DNA from: an uncultured Lactobacillus sp.
Lineage (GTDB): Bacteria; Bacillota; Bacilli; Lactobacillales; Lactobacillaceae
Direction: 5' to 3'
Assembly: GCF_947367125.1 (NCBI RefSeq)
Contig: NZ_CANBCQ010000001.1
Location: 1 to 64,000 of the forward strand
DNA: 64,000 bases
Below, in pieces: positions 10,128 through 20,247 of this stretch. A model generated the notes under the pieces. It saw only the letters and a list, made by a program, of their open reading frames with translations, was not told where the DNA came from and ran no database searches. Numbering within the stretch: position 1 is the stretch's first letter; the number at the start of each line of letters is the position of its first letter. The position numbers and the translations under genes are program-made.

Positions 10128-10828
10128 ATGACACTATTAGATGAAGCCGTCGTGCTAAATGATGGCAACTTGATGCCTAAAGTAGGAACGATTACTGCAG
10201 ATGAATCTAGTATTAATCAAGCCATTAAGTCGGGGGTATTGTTTAATGGCTTGTCCAGCTGGTCAAAAAATTACTTGGCAAAGGACTAGTCCACAGGTTT
10301 ATATGCAAATTGAAATTTTAGAAGGAATTAAGTTGCCTGCTCAGGTGCGGGCTAGCATTAAACGCATTAGAGAAGACCAGCCATGCTGATCTTTGTATGT
10401 TGAAGTTGACGACAGATATTGAACGCAACGGATAGATCTGATAAGAACTAGAGCAGCTCAAGATGCATGGCTGGATCAAGACTTTAGGCGTTGAGAGTCC
10501 TAGTAAAGAAGCTTTGACTAGTTTGTTAAAAGTGGCTAAGATTGTGCCTGGCGTAATTCAATTAGCTGATGAAAATCCCGCTTTGCTGGAAGTCGCCCGC
10601 AAATATAAGATTCAGGTTGAGATACCAGTGACAGAGGATATTGAAGCCTTAGGCGAGATTGCTGGTCACTACGGCAGTAGTCCTTTAGAATTAGTGATGC
10701 GCTATTTTAGTCAAAGAAAGATTGTACCGCTAATTATTGCGGAAGACATGCTTGAAAATCCGCAGACTGATTTTTTGATTAATCAAACTGATTTAGCTAC
10801 GATTGATCAGTTGTTTGCCCAGAAGTAA
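10128..10828 (+). pseudogene. Aldo/keto reductase remnant (interrupted)
   Basis: MTLLDEAVVLNDGNLMPKVG... start then frame breaks; C-terminal ORF 10463-10828 with KYKIQVEIPVTEDIEALGEIAGHYGSSPLELVMRYFSQRKIVPLI. Confidence 0.7.
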
Positions 10829-10873
10829 ATGTTATAATGAGGTTATAAAAGATTACGTTAGGAGATCATATTC

Positions 10874-11632
10874 ATGAAAACTAAAAAATTATTTACTTCA
10901 TTAGCTGCCGCAGTGATGCTTTCAGCTGGTTTAGCTGGCGTTGCCCAAACTGCTCAACCAGTTCAAGCTCAAATTACTAATCAAGCTAAGAAGGGGTCAG
11001 TTAGTGTTAAACGCAGAACTGTTTCAGTAACTGTAAACAGTGATAAACCAGTACTTTTTGGCTTAAAAGACGATAATAAATTTGAAAAGGTTGATTCTAC
11101 TTACACTAAGGGTCAAGCAATTAATGTTTATTATTCAATAGATGTAACTGCAACTTCTCAAAGTGGACAAAGTCAAACCATTACTTTATATTATATTGAA
11201 AATCAAACAGTAAACGGAAAAGATACTCCCGTCTTTATTCCTTCAACTGATGTAACTACTTCTGCTTCTGTCCCAACTCAAGAAAATTGGGTAAAGCAAG
11301 CACAATCAGATCAAAAAGCTATTCAAGATGCATACAATAACAGAACTCTTGAATACATCGTGGTAACCCCTAAATCAAAGAAGGGTGCCAAGATTTACTA
11401 TGCTTACAAGAAAACTAGAAAATCTAAGAAAGTTTACTTCAAGGCTACCAAGAAAAAGATCAAGCATGGCAAAAAATTTAAGACCAGCATGATTGTTAAG
11501 AACGGTAAGACAAGATATGTCTACATTGGCAAAAAGAGATACGTTAAGCAATCAGCTATGAAGATTACTAGTGCTAAGTACGCTCCAGTTCAATTGTCAG
11601 ACGACTTAAAGAACTTAATAGTTGAAAACTAA
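10874..11632 (+). CDS. Secreted SLAP-domain (S-layer-like) protein
   Basis: Signal peptide MKTKKLFTSLAAAVMLSAGLAGVAQTAQPVQA; C-terminal SLAP-like YVYIGKKRYVKQSAMK. Confidence 0.8.
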   Translation: MKTKKLFTSLAAAVMLSAGLAGVAQTAQPVQAQITNQAKKGSVSVKRRTVSVTVNSDKPVLFGLKDDNKFEKVDSTYTKGQAINVYYSIDVTATSQSGQSQTITLYYIENQTVNGKDTPVFIPSTDVTTSASVPTQENWVKQAQSDQKAIQDAYNNRTLEYIVVTPKSKKGAKIYYAYKKTRKSKKVYFKATKKKIKHGKKFKTSMIVKNGKTRYVYIGKKRYVKQSAMKITSAKYAPVQLSDDLKNLIVEN

Positions 11633-11648
11633 AAATAGTTAATAATTA

Positions 11649-11695
11649 AGAAGTTCCTTGAAAACGAGATGTTTTTCAAGGAGCTTTTTTAATTT
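11649..11695 (+). terminator. Rho-independent terminator
   Basis: aagttccttgaaaa...ttttcaaggagcttttttaattttt. Confidence 0.75.
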
Positions 11696-11765
11696 TTCCA
11701 TTGATAAAAATTATGACTGACCTACAATAGACTTTGTGTTATTTTTAGGGAGTTAGAAGATTAGA

Positions 11766-13265
11766 ATGAAAAAAGTAAAAGTTTATTTGGGATTAATATG
11801 TTTGACAATTTTATTGGGCTTGAAGTCACAGCCAGTTTTTTCAAGGGAGATAAATCCTTTTCAAACTAAAATGATCAAGCCGCAGACTTCTGCCAGAATT
11901 TATCAACGATTAACACGTAGAGGGCCGTCAAGAAGTTTATGCATGGCACAGACATTTAAGCACAGCAATGTGCAAACTAGCGCAGTAAGAAAAGTTCACG
12001 GCAGAAAATATTGCTATGTATGGATTGATGGGCATAAAGCTGGTTGGATTAATCAAGGAGCTTTTTTGAAGAGAAAAATTGCCGTTGTACCGCAAATTAG
12101 TCTGGTAAAAAATGCTCATTATAGTTTTCCAACTAGGGATGCAATTAATTATGCAGTGGATGCTGCTGGAAATGTGGTTGATCCAAGTAAAGTTAAGGTA
12201 TCAAGAGCGGAAATTTCATCAGGAAAAAGTGGTAGTTATCGTGTAACTTATTCGTATGGTAAAGCACGAGCTCATACTATTGTTCACGTAAGAAGCAATG
12301 CTAAAGAAGGAATTGCATCAGCAAACAAGACACCACAGACAGGTAAGAGTGCGCGCAGCTGGTTTAAGCACTATAAAACTTCAGGCAACTGGGGTAGAAG
12401 TTTTGCTCCGGAAACTAAACCGCATCGTTTAAAAAGTGGTCCATTTAAGTTAAAGACCTATTTTTATCAACCAGCTACTTTGTGTCAAAGTAATTCGGTG
12501 ACTGGGACTGTAGGCCCCGTTCCTGAAGGGATGACGGTTTCAAATGGCTCGATGTATGCCACCATGTATCACTCTCCTCATGATACGCGGGCGCACATTG
12601 TTTCTTATCAGTTAGGTCAGATACCTAACCGTTATATCATGCAAAAATTGCCATGGCTGCCTTGGTCACAATTTGTTAGTTTGGCATCCCACGTGAAGGT
12701 TAGTCCTTATCTTAAATTAGGACACGGTCAGGCAATTGGTTCAACTTCACATTATCTTTATGTGATTGCGAATAATCATTTATTACGCAAGACGCCGCAA
12801 TCAGAAGAACTAATGCAGATTAGTAAAAAGAATTTGCAAATTAAGCGGATTTGGACTTTTAAGGTCTGGAATCATTCAGCTAGAACTGGTCGTTACTTCC
12901 ATAATGCTACTTTTGTAAATGACCATCAATTTATTGCTGTTTACCATGATGCGACCGACCATCGCTTTGAATACTGGGAAGTTACTCGCAGCGGCAACAG
13001 CTGGTATCCTAAAGAAGTCGGCGCTACTAGAGGAGATTTTATGCGGAATGATTCTCCCGTTCAAGGGATTGCCTATGACAAGCATAAAAAGCAGATTTAC
13101 TTGGCCTTTAATGACTATTTGTTTAAATTGAAACGTTCAGGACGCGTGCTGGCTAGTGGACATTTTCACACCGGTCGTGAATTTGAAGGGATTAGCGTAA
13201 ATGGTCGCCATCTTTATGCGGAATTAGCTCAGCGACCAGAGTTATTGTGGCAGAGGATAAGATAG
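11766..13265 (+). CDS. Secreted protein of unknown function
   Basis: Signal peptide, SH3/GW-like N-terminal segment (VRKVHGRKYCYVWIDGHKAGWINQGAF), no confident family. Confidence 0.7.
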   Translation: MKKVKVYLGLICLTILLGLKSQPVFSREINPFQTKMIKPQTSARIYQRLTRRGPSRSLCMAQTFKHSNVQTSAVRKVHGRKYCYVWIDGHKAGWINQGAFLKRKIAVVPQISLVKNAHYSFPTRDAINYAVDAAGNVVDPSKVKVSRAEISSGKSGSYRVTYSYGKARAHTIVHVRSNAKEGIASANKTPQTGKSARSWFKHYKTSGNWGRSFAPETKPHRLKSGPFKLKTYFYQPATLCQSNSVTGTVGPVPEGMTVSNGSMYATMYHSPHDTRAHIVSYQLGQIPNRYIMQKLPWLPWSQFVSLASHVKVSPYLKLGHGQAIGSTSHYLYVIANNHLLRKTPQSEELMQISKKNLQIKRIWTFKVWNHSARTGRYFHNATFVNDHQFIAVYHDATDHRFEYWEVTRSGNSWYPKEVGATRGDFMRNDSPVQGIAYDKHKKQIYLAFNDYLFKLKRSGRVLASGHFHTGREFEGISVNGRHLYAELAQRPELLWQRIR

Positions 13266-13273
13266 ATCTTACT

Positions 13274-13303
13274 TAAGCAGACCGAACAGGCCTGCTTTTT
13301 TTA
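13274..13303 (+). terminator. Rho-independent terminator
   Basis: aagcag accgaacaggc ctgctt tttttatt. Confidence 0.6.
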
Positions 13304-13386
13304 TTCAAGACAACTTTTGAAAATGTTGCTCTAAAAGTTCATAATAGAAATTGTTTGTTTATGTTAAAGGAGTTGTTTTATTTTTT

Positions 13387-14883
13387 ATGAAGAATGACGA
13401 TCACGTTAAGATAAGTCCTAGTAGTCTTGTCTTGATGATTTTTTCTTCTATTTTTGGATTTAGTAATTCACTGACAGCTTTTTATCAAATGGGTTATTCA
13501 AGTATCATTTGGTATATTGTCACAGCTATTTTATTCTTCCTGCCATCAGCTTTAATTTTTGCTGAATATGGTGCTTCTTTTAAGGGAATTAAGGGCGGAA
13601 TCTTTTCTTGGCTGGAAGGATCTACTAATGAAAAAGTAGCATTTATCGGAACTTTTATTTGGCTGGCAGCTTGGGTAATTTGGTTAGTTTCATCAACCCA
13701 ATTTTTCTTAGTTTCAGTTTCAACGGCAATTTTTGGTCATGATACTACCCAAAGCTGGCATTTAGGGTCGCTGACTTCAACTCAGTTATTAGGTGTGTTG
13801 GAAGTTGTTTTCTTAGTAATTGTTACATTTTGTGCCGCAAAGGGAATTGATAAAATAAAGGCAATCAATAATATTGGTGGGGTCTTTACTTTAGGAATTG
13901 CCATCGGTTTTACTGCAGTTTCACTTTTTGTTTTTATTTTGAATCACGGACAATTGGCTGAACCAGTAACTGCACAAAACATGGTTCATTCACCTAATCC
14001 AGCGTTCCAGTCACCAATTGCGGTTATTTCATTTATTGTTTATGCTTTATTTGCTTATGGTGGTTTGGAAACAACCTCTGGGGTAATCGATTCAGTTGAT
14101 AAACCGGAAAAAAATTATCCGAAGGCTTTGATTACTGCCATGATTTTGATGACCACACTTTATGTGGTCAATATCTTTATGTGTGGGGTGGCTGTCAACT
14201 GGAACAAGTCATTAGGCGGCAAAGGCGTTGACTTAGCTAACGTTGAATATGTTTTGATTAACAATTTAGGTATTGTTACTGGTCACAGCTTGGGCTTATC
14301 ACATTCTGCTTCACTGGCAATTGGGACTGTCTTTTCTCGTTTATCAGGAATTGCCGACGTGTTATCAGGAATTGCCGCTGCCTTTTTGATGGTTTATTCA
14401 CCAATTAAATCATTTATTGAAGGCTGTGATCCACGGTTATTGCCTAAGAAAATGGTTAAGCTGAATAAGCACAATATGCCTGAATTCTCAATGTGGGTGC
14501 AGGCAATTGTGGTTAGCGTTATTATCTTATTTATTTCATTTGGTGGTAATGGCGCGCAACAATTCTATACGATTTTAATGGACATGATGAACGTTTCATC
14601 ATCAGCACCATACCTGTTTTTAATTGCTGCTTATCCTTTTTTTAAAGCTAAAAAGGACCTGGATCGTCCATTTGTCTTTATTGAAGGTAAGAAAAAGGTT
14701 TGGGCAACGACCATTGTTGTTTGGTTAGTGGTCGCAATTGGGATTATCTTCACTTGTATCGAACCACTCTTTACCGGCGATTGGCAAACCTCATTCTGGA
14801 CAGCTATTGGTCCAGTAGCCTTTGGGATTATTGCCTGGATTTATTACGCATATAATGAACGAAAAGAAAAAGCAATAGCTTAA
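13387..14883 (+). CDS. APC-superfamily amino acid permease
   Basis: ~12 TM; FSNSLTAFYQMGYSSIIWYIVTAILFFLPSALIFAEYG; start 13387 chosen over ORF-track 13351. Confidence 0.85.
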   Translation: MKNDDHVKISPSSLVLMIFSSIFGFSNSLTAFYQMGYSSIIWYIVTAILFFLPSALIFAEYGASFKGIKGGIFSWLEGSTNEKVAFIGTFIWLAAWVIWLVSSTQFFLVSVSTAIFGHDTTQSWHLGSLTSTQLLGVLEVVFLVIVTFCAAKGIDKIKAINNIGGVFTLGIAIGFTAVSLFVFILNHGQLAEPVTAQNMVHSPNPAFQSPIAVISFIVYALFAYGGLETTSGVIDSVDKPEKNYPKALITAMILMTTLYVVNIFMCGVAVNWNKSLGGKGVDLANVEYVLINNLGIVTGHSLGLSHSASLAIGTVFSRLSGIADVLSGIAAAFLMVYSPIKSFIEGCDPRLLPKKMVKLNKHNMPEFSMWVQAIVVSVIILFISFGGNGAQQFYTILMDMMNVSSSAPYLFLIAAYPFFKAKKDLDRPFVFIEGKKKVWATTIVVWLVVAIGIIFTCIEPLFTGDWQTSFWTAIGPVAFGIIAWIYYAYNERKEKAIA

Positions 14884-14887
14884 TAAG

Positions 14888-14925
14888 ACGAAAAAAGCGA
14901 AGGAACAAAATCCTTCGCTTCTTTG
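14888..14925. terminator. Rho-independent terminator
   Basis: agcgaagga acaaaa tccttcgct tctttg. Confidence 0.7.
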
Positions 14926-14938
14926 TTTGCATTGATTT

Positions 14939-16138
14939 TTACCTTAAACCAGCTACTCTGATAACATCACGTTCAATCATTAATTCTTCATTGGTTGGAA
15001 TAACCATGCCGACAATAGCTGAGTCTGGCTTAGTAATGATGGTGGCATTTTCTTTATTAGCAGCTAAATCAGGCTTAAGGCCTAAAAGCTTGAGTGAAGT
15101 CATAACACGTTCACGGACGCCAAAGTCATGTTCACCAACACCAGCTGTGAAGGCGATACCGTCTAAGCCGCCCATTTCGAGGGTATAAGCACCAACATAG
15201 CGAATAATACGATTGATGAAAATGTTTCTAGCTAAGTCAGCACGCTTCTTCTTTTCACCTTCAAGCTTAGTCATATCGCCACGTAAATCACGCATATCTG
15301 GTGAAATGCCAGAAATACCTAACAAACCAGATTCATTGTTTAAGACCTTAAGCATTTGGTCAGCGTCAAGATTTTCCTTCTTCATGACAAAAGCAAGTAA
15401 AGAAGGATCGACATCACCAGAGCGAGAACTCATCGTAATTCCGGCCATTGGTGAAAAGCCCATTGAAGTATCGAATGATTTACCATCTTTAACAGCGGTA
15501 ACTGAAGCACCTGATCCTAGGTGACAGATGATTAACTTCAAGTCTTTTAAGTCACGCTTCATAATTTCAGCAGCTTTTTGACTGACATATCTGACTGAAG
15601 TACCGTGGGCACCATATTTTCTAGCGCCATATTTTTCATAGTATTTATATGGAAGTGAGTACAAGTAGTGTACTGGGTCCAAAGTTTGGTGGAATGAAGT
15701 ATCGAAGACAGCAACTTCAGGAACATTAGGCAACACTTTCATGAAAGCCTTAATAACATCAGCTTCAGCGGTATTATGAAGTGGTGCATATTGCTTCAAA
15801 TCATAAATCTTTTGTAATGACTTGTCATCAATTAAAGTGGAGTCCTTAAATTCTTCACCACCAGCAACAATTCGATGGCCGATTCCGATAATTTCCTTAG
15901 GATCGTCAATTAAATCGTACTTCTTTAAATTTTCAAGTAAGATTGTAACTGCAGTTTCGGAATCAGGAATGTCAACTTTTTCTTGGTGTTTTTCACCTTT
16001 AACCTTGATAGTAAAGGTTGAACCATCTAGGCCAACTCGATCAGCCATCCCTTCGCTGATAACTTTTTCATCAGGAAAGGTGAAAAGCTTAAACTTAAAA
16101 GAAGAGCTACCCGAATTAATTGCTAAAATTTTTTTCAT
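14939..16138 (-). CDS. ackA: Acetate kinase
   Basis: MKKILAINSGSSSFKFKLF, GHRIVAGGE, FDTSFHQTL, GVGEHD. Confidence 0.97.
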   Translation of the reverse strand: MKKILAINSGSSSFKFKLFTFPDEKVISEGMADRVGLDGSTFTIKVKGEKHQEKVDIPDSETAVTILLENLKKYDLIDDPKEIIGIGHRIVAGGEEFKDSTLIDDKSLQKIYDLKQYAPLHNTAEADVIKAFMKVLPNVPEVAVFDTSFHQTLDPVHYLYSLPYKYYEKYGARKYGAHGTSVRYVSQKAAEIMKRDLKDLKLIICHLGSGASVTAVKDGKSFDTSMGFSPMAGITMSSRSGDVDPSLLAFVMKKENLDADQMLKVLNNESGLLGISGISPDMRDLRGDMTKLEGEKKKRADLARNIFINRIIRYVGAYTLEMGGLDGIAFTAGVGEHDFGVRERVMTSLKLLGLKPDLAANKENATIITKPDSAIVGMVIPTNEELMIERDVIRVAGLR

Positions 16139-16926
16139 AAATCATGCCTCTTTTTCTTGTTTTTTGTAGTGCGCGAACCTATCCAGTAAGGGAAGGCAAC
16201 AAAGAAGATACCGCCGATCATGTTGCCGATAGTTACCCATAACAAGTTGTAGCAGAGGCCGCTAATTGAAACAGCTCCGGCAGCTTTAATCAGGTTTAAT
16301 AAAGCTACGACTAGCGTGGTCATGTTGGCTACTGAGTGCTCAAACCCACTTGAAAAGAAGGCGAGCAAACACCACCAAACCATAATTAATTTTGCAGTAT
16401 CATCTTTGCTTTGGAAAGTTGACCAAACGGCTAAACAAACCAAAATATTACATAAGATAGCGCGTAGAACTAATTGAAATGCTGGGGCTGACATTTTAGC
16501 AGCAGCGGCTTTAGTAAAGACAGCTGCAACAGCAGGTAAATCTAACCCTGAAGCAGTAAAAATCCAAGCGAGTAAGCTAGCACCAAGTAAATTACCGATC
16601 CAGCAAACTACCCAAAGAATAATTGCTTAAACAATAGTTATTTTTTTTAATAAACCAGCCTCCATGACGAAATTATTTCCCGTAAATAATTCCGCACCAG
16701 GAATGATTACTAAACTAAGAGCAATACCAAAGATTAATCCTTTGATCAGCTTGGCAAAAGGATTGGTTCCTAACTGACTGCCTACAGTAAAGGCTAATAG
16801 GACTTCGAACCCAATGTACATTCTGGCGAACATTGAAAGCAATACGTAACCAAGCGGATTGTTTCTTAAAAGATTAAATTTTTTCTTTGATGCACTAGCT
16901 GCATTGTCAAAAGCTTCTGCATACAT
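16135..16926 (-). pseudogene. Formate/nitrite transporter family protein, frameshifted at a poly-T/A run (~16640)
   Basis: N-term ORF 16627-16926 and downstream frame IILWVVCWIGNLLGASLLAWIFTASGLDLPAVAAVFTKAAAAKMSAPAF belong to one FNT protein. Confidence 0.8.
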
Positions 16927-17043
16927 ATGTCATACCTCCTAAATTATACAACTTTTGCTGTAAGCTCTTACAGATATTTTTAGAATATAAAAAATTTTAT
17001 ATAAATCCAAACTGAATTTATATAGTTTTGGAATATGCATTTG

Positions 17044-17695
17044 CGATGAGACCGCTGTACGCTGCTTCTGCGCAAAAGATTGGTCCTGAAGATGTTGAAA
17101 GAATTAAGAAAGAATCAGGCTTGCGGTTTTTGTTAAAGGTGTAATGTGTACTGAAGATGCCTACAAGGCAATTGGCACAGGTGCTGACGGAATTTACGTA
17201 ACTAATCACGGCGGTCGTGAAGTTGACGGTGCTCCTGCTACAATTGACGTTTTGCCAGAAATTGCCCAAGCAGTAAACCAGCGGGTACCAATTATCTTTG
17301 ATTCTGGCGTTCGTCGCGGTTCCCATGTCTTTAAAGCTTTGGCTTTAGGTGTCGACGTTGTTGGAATTGGTCGTCCATATCTTTACGGTTTAGCCTTAGG
17401 TGGTGCTCATGGTGTTGCTTCTGTTATTGAACAATTAAATGATGAGTTAAAGATTGATATGCAATTAACTGGCTGCAAGACAATTGATGACGTTAAGCAT
17501 GCTAAATTGACGCATATTGCTTATACTGCTGATAATTTACCATCTAATGCTGATCCAAGCAGACGCAAGCCGTATCCAGTAACTGACGAAAATCAAATTA
17601 AGCAAACTGATGCCGTTTCAGGCGCTTCTAAGTTGGAAGGAAAGCCAGCTCCTGAACTAGAAGCAGATACTACAACTGGTGCATCAGTAAGATAA
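17044..17695 (+). pseudogene. FMN-dependent lactate oxidase-type protein remnant: N-terminal half missing plus frameshift near 17125
   Basis: IYVTNHGGREVDGAPATIDVLPEIAQAV...IIFDSGVRRGSHVFKALALGVDVVGIGRPYLYG; upstream frame PLYAASAQKIGPEDVERIKKESGL. Confidence 0.9.
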
Positions 17696-17825
17696 TTAAA
17701 AATAGTAATTAATATTTTCAATATGATTGTCATTGAATAAATGATAGTCGTATTTTTTTACTATCAGAACCTTAGAGGCTACAATCAAAGTGAAAACGGT
17801 TCGATTTTTGAGAGGAAAATTAATT

Positions 17826-18983
17826 ATGGAAGAGAATAATGTTTTAACTGATACTGAAGAACTTAAAATCTTGAGTGATCTGGTTGCAATAAAATCTGTT
17901 AATGATAATGAAATTTTGGTCGCAAAATATTTACAAAAATTGTTAGGGGAACACGGAATTAGTTCACGCTTACTTGAATATTCCGCAACTCGGGCAGATT
18001 TGTTTGCGGAAATTGGGGCAGGGCATCCTGTGTTAGCAATCTGTGGGCACATGGATGTCGTTTCACCAGGTGAATTAGATCAATGGCATACGGATCCCTT
18101 TAAACTAACCAATAAAGATGGTAAATTATATGGCCGCGGAGCGACTGATATGAAGTCTGGCTTAGCTGCTCTGGTTATTGCGATGATTAATATTCATGAA
18201 CATCATTTGCTTAAACACGGTAGTATTAAATTATTGGCTACTTTTGGTGAAGAAGTTGGTGAAAAAGGTTCAGCACTCTTTAAAAAAGAAGGTTATATGA
18301 ATGATGTTGATGCTCTTTTAGTTGGTGAACCTTCTGGCTACAGTATTGCTATTGCTCATAAAGGCTCGATGGATATTAAGTTAACTTCTCAAGGCAAAGA
18401 AGCTCACAGCTCAATGCCTAAAGAAGGTTATAATGCAATCGATCCTTTAATGGATCTGTTGGTTAAAGCCAATAAAGTTTTTAGAGAAACAGATCAGAGC
18501 AATGTAGATTTAGGCAAGTTGACCTTCAATACCACTGTCTTTAATGGTGGGGAACAGGTAAATATGATCCCAGGGGAAGCTACGGCGCAAATTAACGTGC
18601 GGACTATTCCTGAATTTAATAATAGTTTAGTTGAAGAAAAGTTAACTGAATTGGTTAAGGCAGAAAATAAGCAAGGCGCTAAGATTAAAATGGATATTTA
18701 TATGTCGGAGCCTTCAATTAAAACTGACGGCAAGTCAGAATTTGTTAAATTAGCCCAAAAAATTGGGGCAAAATATGCAGGTCAGCCAATTCCGACCGTT
18801 GCTATTAAACCAGTAACTGACGCTTCTAACTTAATTGCCGATAAAGGTCCTAGCTATCCCTTTGCCATGTTTGGTCCTGGTAATGATACACCGCACCAGG
18901 TTAACGAATATGTTGATGAAAAGATGTATTTGAAGTTTGTTAAAATTTATACTGAGTTGTTTGTGACCTATTTGAATAAATAG
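17826..18983 (+). CDS. M20 family ArgE/DapE peptidase/deacylase
   Basis: CGHMDVVSPGELDQWHTDPF, GRGATDMKSGLAALV, ATFGEEVGEKGS. Confidence 0.9.
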   Translation: MEENNVLTDTEELKILSDLVAIKSVNDNEILVAKYLQKLLGEHGISSRLLEYSATRADLFAEIGAGHPVLAICGHMDVVSPGELDQWHTDPFKLTNKDGKLYGRGATDMKSGLAALVIAMINIHEHHLLKHGSIKLLATFGEEVGEKGSALFKKEGYMNDVDALLVGEPSGYSIAIAHKGSMDIKLTSQGKEAHSSMPKEGYNAIDPLMDLLVKANKVFRETDQSNVDLGKLTFNTTVFNGGEQVNMIPGEATAQINVRTIPEFNNSLVEEKLTELVKAENKQGAKIKMDIYMSEPSIKTDGKSEFVKLAQKIGAKYAGQPIPTVAIKPVTDASNLIADKGPSYPFAMFGPGNDTPHQVNEYVDEKMYLKFVKIYTELFVTYLNK

Positions 18984-18996
18984 TTTGGACAAATAA

Positions 18997-19033
18997 AGAG
19001 CCTAGGCAAGATTTTAGCCTAGACTCTTTTATT
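18997..19033 (+). terminator. Rho-independent terminator
   Basis: agagcctaggcaagattttagcctagactctttt. Confidence 0.65.
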
Positions 19034-19343
19034 GTATCTTGAAATATTTCTTAGCTGCATCGCTCATCCGTTCTGGTGTCCAAACCGGGTACCAGACAAA
19101 TTCTACATCGACATTTTTTACTTCAGGGACTTTTTTAACAGTTGCTGTAATTTCTTTAATCAAATAATCGGTCAAAGGACAAGCAGGCGTTGTTAAAGTC
19201 ATATTGATGAGACAGATGCCATCTTGATCAAGGTCAATTTCATAAATCAGCCCCAAGTTGACGACATCAACGTTTAATTCCGGATCAATGACTTGGGCCA
19301 AATGTTCAATAATATCGTTTTTAATTGTTTTACTATCACGCAT
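19029..19343 (-). CDS. MIP18/DUF59 metal-sulfur cluster assembly factor
   Basis: VIDPELNVDVVNLGLIYEI, TTPACPLTDYL. Confidence 0.9.
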   Translation of the reverse strand: MRDSKTIKNDIIEHLAQVIDPELNVDVVNLGLIYEIDLDQDGICLINMTLTTPACPLTDYLIKEITATVKKVPEVKNVDVEFVWYPVWTPERMSDAAKKYFKIQ

Positions 19344-19351
19344 TTTATTAC

Positions 19352-20233
19352 CTATGCATCTTTACCAAAAATTTTTGCTTTAATTGCCTGACCTGTTGGT
19401 GTGCCAGCAAGTCCGCCAATTCCGGTTTCACGCAGGGATGCTGGCATTTGATGACCAACTTTTTTCATCGCTTCAATACATTCATCAGCAGGAATCACGC
19501 TCGTGCATCCCGCTAGCGCCATATCAGCTGCAATCAGGGCATTACCTGCACCGATGCCATTTCTTTTAACGCAGGGCACTTCAACTAAGCCGGCAATCGG
19601 ATCGCAGACTAATCCTAATAAGTTGGACATGGCAATCGATAGGGCTTGGGCACTTTGCTCAGCACTGCCACCAGCTGCCTCTACCGCCGCTGCAGCACCC
19701 ATGGCTGAGGCACTACCGACTTCTGCTTGACAGCCGCCAGTTGCTCCGGCAATTTCGGCATTATTGGCGATTACCATGCCAAATCCGCCAGCCGTGAAAA
19801 GAAAACGAATCATCTGCTTTTCGCTGAGTTTTAATCTTTTTTCTAATAAAAATAATACGCCAGGCAAAGTGCCAGAAGAGCCGGCAGTTGGAGTAGCACA
19901 GACCACGCCCATTGCCGCATTGACCTCATTAGTGGCGATGGCGTTTTCTACTGCGGCCATCATGGTGTCACCAGAAAGGGTGTGGCCCTTGGCGCGATAT
20001 TTCTTTAATTTAACTGCTTCGCCGCCAGTTAAGCCCGTTTTTGAAAAAACGCCGCGATTTGTTTCACCTTTTTTGACTGCGGCACGCATGGTTTGCAGAT
20101 TATACTTCATTCGCTGCCAAATTTTTTCACGAGATAAGCCAGATAGTTGACATTCTTGTTCAATAATTAGTTCAGAAATAGATTTGTGCGTTTTTTCTGA
20201 CGCAGCTACAATTTCTTTGATGTGGTTATACAT
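19352..20233 (-). CDS. sdaAA: L-serine dehydratase alpha subunit
   Basis: ATPTAGSSGTLPGVLF, CDPIAGLVEVPCVKRN. Confidence 0.95.
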   Translation of the reverse strand: MYNHIKEIVAASEKTHKSISELIIEQECQLSGLSREKIWQRMKYNLQTMRAAVKKGETNRGVFSKTGLTGGEAVKLKKYRAKGHTLSGDTMMAAVENAIATNEVNAAMGVVCATPTAGSSGTLPGVLFLLEKRLKLSEKQMIRFLFTAGGFGMVIANNAEIAGATGGCQAEVGSASAMGAAAAVEAAGGSAEQSAQALSIAMSNLLGLVCDPIAGLVEVPCVKRNGIGAGNALIAADMALAGCTSVIPADECIEAMKKVGHQMPASLRETGIGGLAGTPTGQAIKAKIFGKDA

Positions 20234-20247
20234 AATTTTGCCCTATG

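Noticed and set aside
12876-13131. Out-of-frame ORFs inside the secreted protein gene
   Set aside because: Main frame has signal peptide and continuous reading; these lack signals.
14991-16169. Plus-strand ORFs opposite ackA
   Set aside because: Antisense to a clearly conserved gene; compositional artefact.
17018-17326. Minus-strand 102-aa ORF
   Set aside because: Antisense to the lactate-oxidase remnant.
19384-20150. Plus-strand ORFs opposite sdaAA/sdaAB
   Set aside because: Antisense shadows; no regulatory signals.
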